Shown: piece after piece, positions 17,243 to 24,355 of the stretch | Layout: every line of letters begins with the position of its first letter | Position numbering within the stretch: the first letter of the stretch is position 1 | From: Deltaproteobacteria bacterium | GTDB taxonomy: Bacteria; Myxococcota_A; Polyangia; Haliangiales; Haliangiaceae | Direction: 5' to 3' | Assembly: GCA_019237945.1 (NCBI GenBank) | Contig: JAFAOG010000158.1 | Location: forward strand, 1 to 35,250 | DNA: 35,250 nucleotides | The notes under the pieces: model-generated | Seen by the model: the letters and a program-made list of their open reading frames with translations, nothing else | The model's database searches: none | What the model was told of the DNA's origin: nothing | Position numbers and translations under genes: made by a program

Positions 17243-17968
17243 TCAGGGCGCCTGGAACGTGACGATCGTGCCCGTGTACTTCGCAGCCAGGCTGCTCGTC
17301 GCCGTCGCCGTGATCTTCGCCTTGGGCTCGCCGGTCTGATACTCGGCCATCATCGACGGCAGCGCCGCGCTGCGTGCGATCTGCCCGAGCGCATTCCATC
17401 CGGCACCCGCCGCGTACGTCGGCATCGTCGTGTCCTGGCAGAAGCTCGCGATCGCGAGGTCGCCTGCGGCGCTGTCGGCTGTGAACGTCGAGACCGACAG
17501 CGAGGTGCTCGCGGTGCCGGATGCGAACCCGCCGTTGTCGACGTTCGCGAGGCCCCGCCACTCGGTGACCTGCACATCGCACGGCGTGTTGATCGTGAAC
17601 GTGATCGTACTCTGGCCGGCGGGTGCATTCTGCTCGGTCACGATCGCCGAGGCGCACGCGCCCGACGTCGAGCCGCTCGCATTGTTCTGCCAGCCACTCG
17701 GCGCCATGAACGTCGACAGGTCGTTGCCCGCGATCGTCGCGACGAGGAACGTGCCGCCGAGCGTCGGCTGCGGCAGCGCGACCATCACGCTGCCGTTGCC
17801 ACTCACCACACCCGATTGCTGCACCAGCATCGCGTTGCTCGAGCTGGCGCCGTCGCCCTGCTGCACGCCGTCGCCGAGCGGCCCGTCCCCGGTGACGCCC
17901 GCGATGTGCTCGTCGAACCCGAGGCGCCCGCACGCGGAGAGCGTCACGAGCAGGACTACCGGGCGCAT
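17243..17968 (-). CDS. Secreted lipoprotein with beta-sandwich-like domain
   Basis: 241 residues. The signal peptide MRPVVLLVTLSAC has lipobox LSAC, so mature C13 would be lipidated and begin CGRLGFDE. A Gly/Asp/Ser-rich linker (about 24-48) follows. The rest is all-beta in character, with GGTFLVATIAGNDLS, APSGW, QSTITFTINTPCDVQVTEWRGL and AAGDLAIASFCQ, resembling a secreted beta-sandwich module common in actinobacteria and myxobacteria (pattern GDLLVA...PPSGW...YTFT...W.G). No catalytic residues are evident. Two Cys in the body (GACAS and TPCDV) could pair. It is convergent with the small zinc-ribbon gene and ends right beside it. TACACT lies exactly 6 bases before the ATG. Function unknown. 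Confidence 0.8.
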   Translation of the reverse strand: MRPVVLLVTLSACGRLGFDEHIAGVTGDGPLGDGVQQGDGASSSNAMLVQQSGVVSGNGSVMVALPQPTLGGTFLVATIAGNDLSTFMAPSGWQNNASGSTSGACASAIVTEQNAPAGQSTITFTINTPCDVQVTEWRGLANVDNGGFASGTASTSLSVSTFTADSAAGDLAIASFCQDTTMPTYAAGAGWNALGQIARSAALPSMMAEYQTGEPKAKITATATSSLAAKYTGTIVTFQAP

Positions 17969-17974
17969 TGCCCC

Positions 17975-17980
17975 AGTGTA
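17975..17980 (-). promoter_or_regulatory. -10 hexamer TACACT for the lipoprotein at 17968
   Basis: Minus strand, ends 6 bases before the ATG. It lies just upstream of the peptidase stop codon (17981) in a 12-bp gap, so the lipoprotein can be transcribed independently of the peptidase. Confidence 0.5.
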
Positions 17981-19258
17981 CTAGAACTTGTGCCGCAACC
18001 GCGACTGGACGAGCGCCGACGTGTCGAACCCGGTCTCCTGCTCGATCAGGTCGATCATGTCCTGCATGCCGGCGGCGCGGCCGCGGTGCGCTGCGTAGAA
18101 GTCGTGGAGGACCTGGTCGAGCTTGTCGGCGCCGACCGCATCCGCCACGTCCTTGTAGAAGAATGCACCCTCCATGTAGGGAAGGTTCGTGAACAGCTTG
18201 TCCTTGAGGATGTCGATCTGGTTGCAGCCCTGCGGCCACGCGGGCGCGCCGCCGGTGGCGATCGCGTCGTCGAGCTCCTGCTGATACTCGTGCCACTGCG
18301 CGGCCTCGAGCGTCGGGCTGCCGACCTGACCGAGCACGTGCGCCGCGAGGTAGCTGACCGTGCCTTCGCTGAGCACGAAGTCCTCCCAGCAGCGCAGCCG
18401 GATGCCGTCGCCGAACCAGCCGTGCGCGGCCTCGTGGACGTGCGTGTTCTCGTCGTTCATCGCGTCCTTCGCGACGTGCCAGAACGGATGGTGCTCCATG
18501 CCGCCGTAGAGCCCCGAGCCCCACACGACCGACACGCTCGCGACGTCGCTGCCGAACGAATACGGACCGATGTGCTTCTCGTACCAGTCGAACGCGTCGC
18601 GCAGGTGCTTCGTGCCCTTCGTCGCGTCGGCGTCGCCGCCGGGCAAGTAGTAGACGCTGACGTGCGTGCCGGCGTCGGTCGTGCCGAGATCCTTCTGCGC
18701 GTACGCCCCGACGGCCCACGCGAGCATGTACGGCGGCGCCTCGCGGTCGATGCGCGCGGGATACACGGCCTGCTTGCCGCTCGGGACGCCGTCGATCGCG
18801 AGCTCGAACGTCTCGCCGTCGGCGGGCTGCGAGTGACACGGAAACAGGTTGCCGCAGAAGTACGGCCAGATCACCGTCGAGCCGCCGGGCAACAGACCAT
18901 CGGCGGAGTGCTGCACGCGGAAGCCGTACTCGACGACGAGCGAGCCCTGCACGTTCGCGACGAGCAGCTTGCCGCCGACGACGCGATAGTGCCGCTTGCC
19001 GCGCGCATCGCTGACGCGCGTGATCGTCAGGCCGCCGGCCTCGAGCGCGACGTTGCCCGCCTTCTCGAGCGCGATCGTCGCGACCGCAGTGTGATCGGCG
19101 AGGTGCACGTCGAGGTGCGTCGATGCGACGTTGACCGCGCTCGCGCCATCGGCCTTGCCGCCGTCGAGCCAGCCGGCATCGCCCGGGTCGTCGACGACGT
19201 CGTCGGCCGCGCACGCGCTCGCGCCCAGCGCCAACACCAGTAGCCAGCTGCACCGCAT
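17981..19258 (-). CDS. M1-family-like zinc aminopeptidase, lipoprotein
   Basis: 425 residues from ATG 19258. The signal peptide MRCSWLLVLALGASAC has its lipobox ending at C16, so the enzyme should be anchored in the envelope. The zinc site is complete: H275-E276-A-A-H279 with E298 exactly 18 residues after H279, the M1 (HExxH-x18-E) spacing. The substrate-binding GxMEN motif appears as GGMEH (His for Asn). A Tyr in LPYMEGAFFYKD could be the transition-state Tyr. The N-terminal domain has the M1 beta-saddle look. At 425 residues it lacks the long C-terminal helical domain of PepN, and the C-terminal part is a short helical tail. Likely role: periplasmic or surface peptide trimming in a predatory or proteolytic lifestyle (inference). 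No clear -10 or ribosome site is seen upstream. Confidence 0.85.
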   Translation of the reverse strand: MRCSWLLVLALGASACAADDVVDDPGDAGWLDGGKADGASAVNVASTHLDVHLADHTAVATIALEKAGNVALEAGGLTITRVSDARGKRHYRVVGGKLLVANVQGSLVVEYGFRVQHSADGLLPGGSTVIWPYFCGNLFPCHSQPADGETFELAIDGVPSGKQAVYPARIDREAPPYMLAWAVGAYAQKDLGTTDAGTHVSVYYLPGGDADATKGTKHLRDAFDWYEKHIGPYSFGSDVASVSVVWGSGLYGGMEHHPFWHVAKDAMNDENTHVHEAAHGWFGDGIRLRCWEDFVLSEGTVSYLAAHVLGQVGSPTLEAAQWHEYQQELDDAIATGGAPAWPQGCNQIDILKDKLFTNLPYMEGAFFYKDVADAVGADKLDQVLHDFYAAHRGRAAGMQDMIDLIEQETGFDTSALVQSRLRHKF

Positions 19259-19382
19259 CCCGCGCGCATGCAGCAAGGCGCGTGCCGCTCGCGATCTCGC
19301 GCGGTTACGGCAGAGGTGGCAACTCGATCCGTCAGGCGTCAGGCGTCGGGCGCGAGCGATGGCCGCGTGTCGAGGCGATCGG

Positions 19383-19799
19383 TCAGGCGCGCGCGATGTG
19401 TCGTGTGTCGAGGCCGTTGAGCGCGCGGTAGGCGATCTCGAGGAAGTCAGTGCTCGTGACGATGCCCACCGGCTTGCCCGCCTCATCGACGACCGGCAGC
19501 GCGCTGTACTTGCCGCGCAGCATGCGTTCGACCGCCCACGAGGCGGGCGTCGCGGGGCCGACGAACAGCACGTCGCGGTTCATGATCGTGCTGATCGCGA
19601 CATCGCTATCGCCGCGCTCGCGCGCACGAAGGACGTCGCGATCCGACACGATGCCGAGCAGCTTGCCGGCGACATCGACGACGAGCAGGTGACGGATCTC
19701 GTCGAGCGTCATCTCCCAGTCGGCCGCGCGGATCGAATCGTCCTCGTGCACGACGCGGAGGTTCGTCTTCATCAGGTCGGAGACCGTGAGGTTCGACAT
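19383..19799 (-). CDS. Two-CBS-domain protein
   Basis: 138 residues made of two CBS domains and little else. CBS1 spans about 6-65 (TVSDLMKTNLRVVHEDDSIR, LLVVDVAGKLLGIVSDRDVL). CBS2 spans about 72-130 (TIMNRDVLFVGPATPASWAV, ALPVVDEAGKPVGIVTSTDFL). The G(I/V)VS/T-x-x-D signatures at the end of each domain match the ribose-phosphate-binding motif, so it probably binds adenine nucleotides as a dimer. Stand-alone CBS pairs usually sense energy charge and regulate a partner, which is not identifiable here. The ATG is 8 bases after AACAAT, a weak -10. It lies between the peptidase (124 bp gap with several GTCAGGC direct repeats at about 19330-19385) and the cupin-GST gene, all on the minus strand. 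Confidence 0.92.
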   Translation of the reverse strand: MSNLTVSDLMKTNLRVVHEDDSIRAADWEMTLDEIRHLLVVDVAGKLLGIVSDRDVLRARERGDSDVAISTIMNRDVLFVGPATPASWAVERMLRGKYSALPVVDEAGKPVGIVTSTDFLEIAYRALNGLDTRHIARA

Positions 19800-19862
19800 G
19801 CTGCGGCATTGTTCACGGCGCGTGCCTGAGATTTCCGTCGGTTTTCGCGCAAGCGGTGCGCA

Positions 19863-20972
19863 TCACGCGAAATTCGCAGCCCACACGTGCGCGAGGCGCG
19901 GGTCCTTCTCGACGGCGGCTGCGATCGCGGCGAGCTTCGGCGTCATCTCGCGGAACCACGGCGGGTTCGGGCGCCAGTTCGTCATCACCGCGACGTAGAG
20001 GTCGAGCACGCTCCATCGCGCCCCGAGAAACCACGGCCCACGCGCGACGCTCTCCATGTGCTTCCACAGTGCCTCGCGATGCGCGTTCGTCGCCGCGCGC
20101 AGCGGCTCGCCGCCACCCCACCGCGCGACGTTGTCGCCATACGTGAACGTCGGGTAGATCGCCGCGACGATGAACACGAGGTGGCGCAGCGCCTCGCGCC
20201 GCAGCGGATCGCCGACGGCGGGCAACAGGCCCACGCCGGGCACGAGCTCGTCGACGTGCAGCGCGATCGCGGCGCTCTCGGTCATCACGGCACCGTCGGG
20301 CGCGATGACCGTCGGCACCTGCGCGAGCGGATTGTGCTCGAGCAACCGCGCGCGGCCCGCCGGCTCCTCGTAGTTCACCTCTTCCCGCTCGTACGGTAGC
20401 TCCGCGAGCGCGAGCACGGCCTCCGCGATCGCCGAGCCACAGCCCTTCGTCGCGAGCACGCGCCACGGCTGCGGCGGCTTCGCATTCGCGCGACCGAACG
20501 GATACTCCGCCGGCCCGAGCTCGTGAAACGCCGTGCGCGTCGGCTCGCGGAGCAGTACGTAGCGCTTGCCGAGCTCGGGATACTCGAGGACGTCGGGCGA
20601 TGCCGTGCGCTCGCCGCCCATCAGGTAGACGCACTCGGCGGAATACGGATTCGCGAGCAGGTGCGGGGCCTGCGGCGCCGGAAACGCTGCGAAGTCCCCG
20701 GCGGCGAGCTCGATCTCCTCGCCGTCGACGCGCAGGCGTGCGCGCCCGTCGACGATGTAGATCCACTCCTCCTCGCGCTCGTGCGCGTGGTACGCGAACG
20801 CCTCGCCGCCCGGCGGGATCCGCCCGCGGCTGACGCCAACGCGCTCGAACCCCGCGATCCGCGACAACGGCGAACCGGAGAACTGCGAGCGCGGGTTGAG
20901 GCGCTGCACCCACGGCAGCTCGTGGCGCGCGATATCCGCCGCACGCAAGATGACGGCCTTGCGATGAATCAT
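19863..20972 (-). CDS. Cupin-glutathione S-transferase fusion protein
   Basis: 369 residues with two domains. The cupin (about 30-150) has motif 1 with H62, H64 and E69 seven residues before G76, and motif 2 from G92 with P98, H104 and N108, so the metal site looks intact. The GST-like part (about 168-369) has a thioredoxin-like start WRVLATKGCGSAIAEAVLAL, cis-Pro P220 in LAQVPTV, and the gamma-Glu binding pair E232-S233 (MTESAAIALH). A helical domain then ends in RLAHVWAANFA. The catalytic Ser/Cys of bacterial GSTs would be C178 or S180. Start ATG 20972 has TAGGGT 6 bases upstream. It is divergent from an AraC regulator, which may control it. Detoxification or thiol-dependent ring or dioxygen chemistry is plausible; the substrate is unknown. 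I do not know a characterised protein with this fusion. Confidence 0.85.
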   Translation of the reverse strand: MIHRKAVILRAADIARHELPWVQRLNPRSQFSGSPLSRIAGFERVGVSRGRIPPGGEAFAYHAHEREEEWIYIVDGRARLRVDGEEIELAAGDFAAFPAPQAPHLLANPYSAECVYLMGGERTASPDVLEYPELGKRYVLLREPTRTAFHELGPAEYPFGRANAKPPQPWRVLATKGCGSAIAEAVLALAELPYEREEVNYEEPAGRARLLEHNPLAQVPTVIAPDGAVMTESAAIALHVDELVPGVGLLPAVGDPLRREALRHLVFIVAAIYPTFTYGDNVARWGGGEPLRAATNAHREALWKHMESVARGPWFLGARWSVLDLYVAVMTNWRPNPPWFREMTPKLAAIAAAVEKDPRLAHVWAANFA

Positions 20973-20978
20973 GGCGCC

Positions 20979-20984
20979 ACCCTA
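20979..20984 (-). promoter_or_regulatory. -10 hexamer TAGGGT for the cupin-GST gene
   Basis: Minus strand, exactly 6 bases before the ATG. With the plus-strand -10 at 21058 it defines a 97-bp divergent promoter region. Confidence 0.5.
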
Positions 20985-21057
20985 CGCACGATGCCGCCGA
21001 CCGTCTTGCACGGGATTGCTCTGCCGATCTCGCACCCCGCCCGCCGCGCGACCGCGC

Positions 21058-21063
21058 TACGCT
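21058..21063 (+). promoter_or_regulatory. -10 hexamer TACGCT for the AraC regulator
   Basis: Ends exactly 6 bases before GTG 21070, supporting that start and a leaderless transcript. Confidence 0.5.
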
Positions 21064-21069
21064 TCCACC

Positions 21070-21810
21070 GTGCCGACGTTCCGCTCCTCGTGGCCGATCC
21101 AGTCGCGCGACGTCCGCGTGCTGCGCGCGGTGTGCGACGGCTGCGACGGCCCGCGTCCGTGCGACGAGCACACGCCCGCCGCCCACCTGTGGCTCGTCAC
21201 GCACGGCGCGTTCGAGCTGCGCAATGCGCGCGGCCGTCATGTCGTCGATCCGCTGCGCGCGCTCGTGCTCGCGCCCGGGGATCCGTTCTCGATCCGCCAT
21301 CCCGCGGGACCGGATACGTGTCTGTCGATCCGCGGCCCGCTCGTCGACGAGCTCGCACGCGCCGGCTCGCACCAGATCACGCTCACGGCCGAGCAGCACG
21401 CCCGCATCACCGCCGCGTGCCGCGCACGCGACGCGTTCGCGCTCGCCGAGACGCTGACCGAGCTCGCGCCGGAAGCGGCGGCCGACGACCGCGACCTCGC
21501 GCACGCGCTCGCCCACGAGCTGCGCCTGCGGTTCGCCGACGCCACGCCCCTCTCCGAGATCGCCGGCGCGGCGCACACCACCGTCTTTCACGCATGCCGC
21601 GTGTTCCGCCGCGCGTTCGGCACCACCCTCCACGCGTATCGCCGCGAGCTCCGCCTCCGCCACGCGCTCGCCCAGCTGATCGACGGCGATGCGCCGCTCG
21701 CTGCGATCGCGGCCGGGGCCGGCTTCGCGTCGCAGTCGCACCTGACGAACCTGTTCCGCACGCGCTTCGCGAAGACGCCGGGCGCAGTCCGCGCCGCCCG
21801 CGCTCTGTGA
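21070..21810 (+). CDS. AraC-family transcriptional regulator
   Basis: 246 residues from GTG 21070. The N-terminal domain (1-110) is a small cupin-like ligand domain with a cysteine cluster C22-x2-C25-x5-C31 plus H34, and LRALVLAPGDPFSIRHPAG. The C-terminal domain (about 145-246) has two helix-turn-helix units: LSEIAGAAHTTVFHACRVFRRAFG and, after YRRELRLRHA, AAIAAGAGFASQSHLTNLFR, the second being the classic AraC signature followed by FAKTPGAVR. It is divergent from the cupin-GST gene, which makes that gene the most likely target. The Cys cluster could make it redox or metal responsive (inference). The start is fixed by the -10 at 21058. A longer in-frame reading from 20971 would cover both promoters. 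Confidence 0.9.
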   Translation: MPTFRSSWPIQSRDVRVLRAVCDGCDGPRPCDEHTPAAHLWLVTHGAFELRNARGRHVVDPLRALVLAPGDPFSIRHPAGPDTCLSIRGPLVDELARAGSHQITLTAEQHARITAACRARDAFALAETLTELAPEAAADDRDLAHALAHELRLRFADATPLSEIAGAAHTTVFHACRVFRRAFGTTLHAYRRELRLRHALAQLIDGDAPLAAIAAGAGFASQSHLTNLFRTRFAKTPGAVRAARAL

Positions 21811-21958
21811 CTAGTCGGACGCAGAAAGAATTACCGCCAAGGAGCCAAGGGGCAGAGAGCCAGCCACCAGACCTCTGGTCTGATCGCTTCCCTCTCTAGT
21901 CGCTCCGCTTTCTCGGCAACTCTGCTTCTTGGCGGTAATTCTGGTTCTGGGACGCGCG
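21811..21958. repeat. Convergent-gene spacer element with 15-bp inverted ends
   Basis: The 148-bp gap between the convergent araC-like and fabI genes. Perfect 15-bp inverted arms lie at 21827-21841 (AGAATTACCGCCAAG) and 21928-21942 (CTTGGCGGTAATTCT). A further GCAGAG/CTCTGC pair lies just inside (21852-21857 and 21920-21925). The left arm carries GCCAAGG units in tandem (ccgccaaggagccaagg). A separate hairpin is nested in the middle (21868-21882). It is probably a bidirectional terminator or a dispersed REP-like element. The A/T-rich arm centres stand out against the GC-rich surroundings. Confidence 0.8.
21868..21882. terminator. Hairpin in the convergent spacer, possible terminator
   Basis: CAGACC-TCT-GGTCTG, a perfect 6-bp stem with a 3-base loop, followed on the plus strand by atcgcttccctctct. 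It has no long U-run, so a classical intrinsic terminator is not assured. The symmetric position suggests it may serve both flanking genes. Confidence 0.45.
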
Positions 21959-22864
21959 TCAGGCGCCGCCGGCGCTTCGGTCCGCCGCGATGCCCATCGC
22001 CTGGTAGCCCTTGTCGACGTACACCGTCGTGCCGGTGATGCCGCTCGCGAGCGGCGAGCACAGGAAGGCGGCGGTGTTGCCGACCTCCTCGGCCGTGATC
22101 GGCTCGGGCAGCGGCGTGTTGCGCTTCGCGTACTCGATCATCTCCTGGATGAAGCCGATCGCGCTCGCCGCGCGCGACGCGTAGGGGCCCGCCGAGATCA
22201 CGTTGATGCGGTGGCCCCACTTGCGGCCGGCCTCGAACGCGAGGATGCGCGTGTCGGACTCGAGCGCGGCCTTCGCCGACGACATGCCGCCGCCGTAACC
22301 GGGCACCGCGCGCTCGGCCGCCATGTACGACAGCGACAGGAACGCACCGCCGCGGCGCATCAGCGGGCCCATGTGCTGGACCATCGACACCATCGAGTAT
22401 GCGGACGCGCTGATCGCACCGAGGTAGCCCTTGCGCGAGACCTCGAGCATCGGCTTCTTCACCTCGGGGCCGTTCGCGAGCGAGTGGACGACGATGTCGA
22501 GGCCCTGCTCGCCGACGTCGGCCTTGACGGCCGCGGCGAGGCCCGCGATCGAGAAGTCGCCCGCGTCGCGGTAGCGGCGGTTGTCGCGGATCTCGGCCGG
22601 CGCGTCCTCGAGGCGATCGAACTCGGCATCGAGCGGGTAGATCTTCGCGAACTGGAGCTTCTTGCCGCTCGAGAGCTGGAGCGAGGCGTCGAGCTTGCCC
22701 AGGTCGAGCAGCTTCGTGAAGATGCCCATCGCGGGCGGCCAGCTGCCGACCGAGACCGTGGCTCCTGCCTCGGCCAGGGCCTTGGCGATCGCGAACCCGA
22801 AGCCGCCGTCGTCGGCAACCCCCGCGACCAGCGCGTGCTTGCCGGTGAGATCGATGCTGAGCAT
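21959..22864 (-). CDS. fabI: Enoyl-[acyl-carrier-protein] reductase, plant/Chlamydia type
   Basis: 301 residues. It reduces trans-2-enoyl-ACP to acyl-ACP with NAD(P)H in fatty-acid elongation. The sequence follows the plastid and chlamydial ENRs rather than E. coli FabI (262 residues). It starts MLSIDLTGKHALVAGVADD, has a long insert after the first strand (about 42-105, with KIYPLDAEFDRLEDAP), then VVHSLANGPEV, SRKGYLGAISASAYS, and the active site Y180 and Y190 with K198. The Tyr-Lys spacing is 8, as in plant ENR, not 7 as in E. coli. ISAGPYASRAA and IGFIQEMIEY follow. The start at ATG 22864 matches chlamydial N-termini. An ATG at 22876 is the alternative. The frame stays open far upstream, which is an artefact of GC bias. 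Confidence 0.95.
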   Translation of the reverse strand: MLSIDLTGKHALVAGVADDGGFGFAIAKALAEAGATVSVGSWPPAMGIFTKLLDLGKLDASLQLSSGKKLQFAKIYPLDAEFDRLEDAPAEIRDNRRYRDAGDFSIAGLAAAVKADVGEQGLDIVVHSLANGPEVKKPMLEVSRKGYLGAISASAYSMVSMVQHMGPLMRRGGAFLSLSYMAAERAVPGYGGGMSSAKAALESDTRILAFEAGRKWGHRINVISAGPYASRAASAIGFIQEMIEYAKRNTPLPEPITAEEVGNTAAFLCSPLASGITGTTVYVDKGYQAMGIAADRSAGGA

Positions 22865-22984
22865 GGGCGGGTTCATCGCCCGAAACGCCACTGCGAGGCA
22901 AGTCACGCACCTGCTGATGCATCGGGGTCGCGGTCGGCCGGTGGTTGCCAGCAACCGGAGGCATTTCGCCGGCCTGCGCGCGGC

Positions 22985-22990
22985 TAGGTT
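22985..22990 (+). promoter_or_regulatory. -10 hexamer TAGGTT for the MYXO-CTERM gene
   Basis: Ends exactly 6 bases before GTG 22997. No -35 of note. Confidence 0.5.
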
Positions 22991-22996
22991 GCCGTC

Positions 22997-24343
22997 GTGC
23001 GCATTGCCCTCCTCGCCGCCCTGCTCGCCCCTGCCATCGCGTCTGCCGATGCGTCGCTGCCGCCGCTGCGCGACACCGTCGTTCACGGTGCGCGGCACGC
23101 GCCCGCGGGCGTGAAGCACTTCACGCAGGTCTCGCACCTGATCTATCTCAACAACTGCCTGCCGAACGGCTGCGATGTCTCGCCCGGCGACGACAACTCG
23201 CTGACGCAGCACTCGAGCATCCCGCAGTCGAACGCGCACCTCGCGGCGTGGGGCTACGGGCAGACGAACTGGAACGCGCTCGTGTCGTGCGTGAAGGACA
23301 TGTACGCGCCGTTCGACGTGCAGATCACGGACGTCGATCCGGGTCCGAGCGTGCCGCACTTCGAGCTGATCGTCGGCGGCAACTCGAGCGATGTCGGCGT
23401 GCCGGGGGCCGGTGGCGTCGCACCGTTCGTGCCGTGCGACGGCCAGCTCCAGGACAACGTGATCAGCTTCGTCTTCGCGAGCGAGACGAGCAACCTCGAC
23501 TACCTGTGCTGGGCATCGGCGCAGGAGACGAGCCACGTGTTCGGCCTCGATCACGAGCTCGACGCGAAGGATCCGATGACGTACCTGTCGCCGCCGGTGA
23601 AGAAGCCGGGGTTCCAGAACGAGGACGCGAACTGCGGCGAAGATCGCCCGCGCACCTGCTACTGCGGCGGTACGACCCAGAACAGCGCGCAGTACCTGAT
23701 GGACACGATGGGCCCCGCGCACCTCGACCCGGCGAGCCTCGCGATCACGTCGCCGGCCGACGGCGCGTGGGTCAAGCCCGGCTTCTCGATCAAGGCGACC
23801 GCGACCGATCAGCTGAGCGTCAAGGGCGCGAACCTGTCGATCGACGGCGCCAATGCGGACGCCGTCACCAAGCTGCCGCTCGTGTTCCACGCGCCCGCGA
23901 CGCTCGCCGGCGGTGATCACGTGGTGAAGGTCGACGCGAGCGATGCCGGCGCGCGGTCGCTGTCGGCGCAGGTCACCGTGCACGTCACACCGACGTGCGA
24001 CGCGACGACGAAGTGCGACAAGGGCCTGTCGTGCCTCGGCGGCTACTGCCTGCCCGGCGCGACGGTAGCGGGCGGCCTCGGCGGAACCTGCATGGGCAAC
24101 GACGACTGCATCACCGGCACGTGCGCGACCGACGGCTCGTCGTACTCGTGCACCGCCGCGTGCGATCCCGGCAACAAGTGCCCGAGCGGCTTTTCGTGCA
24201 TCGATGCGGGCGGCGGCTCTTCGCTGTGCTGGCCGTCGAAGGACAACGGCGGCGGCTGCTCGACGGGCGGCAGCGGCGGCGAGCCGGGCCTGTTGCTGCT
24301 CGGGCTGGGCGCGCTCGTGACGTTCGTGCGCCGCAAGCGGTAA
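22997..24343 (+). CDS. MYXO-CTERM secreted metalloprotease-like protein
   Basis: 448 residues. The signal peptide is MRIALLAALLAPAIASADA. The region to about 245 looks like a metzincin-type protease domain with the block Q176-E-T-S-H180-V-F-G183-L-D-H186. This is HExxHxxGxxH except that the first His is Gln. An Ig-like beta domain follows (about 250-330; ITSPADGAWVKPGFSIKATA). A Cys-rich stretch (about 333-412; CDKGLSCLGGYCLPG, CMGNDDCITGTC, CPSGFSC) resembles the short cysteine repeats common in myxobacterial secreted proteins. The C-terminal sorting tail is C421 in GGCSTGG, then GLLLLGLGALVTF and RRKR, i.e. MYXO-CTERM, normally processed by a myxosortase and retained on the cell surface. 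Catalytic competence is uncertain because of Q176. It starts a plus-strand run of four genes. Confidence 0.87.
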   Translation: MRIALLAALLAPAIASADASLPPLRDTVVHGARHAPAGVKHFTQVSHLIYLNNCLPNGCDVSPGDDNSLTQHSSIPQSNAHLAAWGYGQTNWNALVSCVKDMYAPFDVQITDVDPGPSVPHFELIVGGNSSDVGVPGAGGVAPFVPCDGQLQDNVISFVFASETSNLDYLCWASAQETSHVFGLDHELDAKDPMTYLSPPVKKPGFQNEDANCGEDRPRTCYCGGTTQNSAQYLMDTMGPAHLDPASLAITSPADGAWVKPGFSIKATATDQLSVKGANLSIDGANADAVTKLPLVFHAPATLAGGDHVVKVDASDAGARSLSAQVTVHVTPTCDATTKCDKGLSCLGGYCLPGATVAGGLGGTCMGNDDCITGTCATDGSSYSCTAACDPGNKCPSGFSCIDAGGGSSLCWPSKDNGGGCSTGGSGGEPGLLLLGLGALVTFVRRKR

Positions 24344-24346
24344 GCT
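24341..24346 (+). promoter_or_regulatory. -10 hexamer TAAGCT for the esterase gene
   Basis: Ends 9 bases before the ATG at 24356, and its first three bases are the stop codon of the MYXO-CTERM gene. A GTGACG-like -35 (4 of 6) lies 18 bp upstream inside that gene. Confidence 0.45.
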
Positions 24347-24355
24347 GCGGCCCGC

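Noticed and set aside
19259-19382. Possible small gene or regulatory RNA between the peptidase and CBS genes
   Set aside because: Only several GTCAGGC-type direct repeats are visible; no start, hairpin with U-run or coding frame of its own could be supported.
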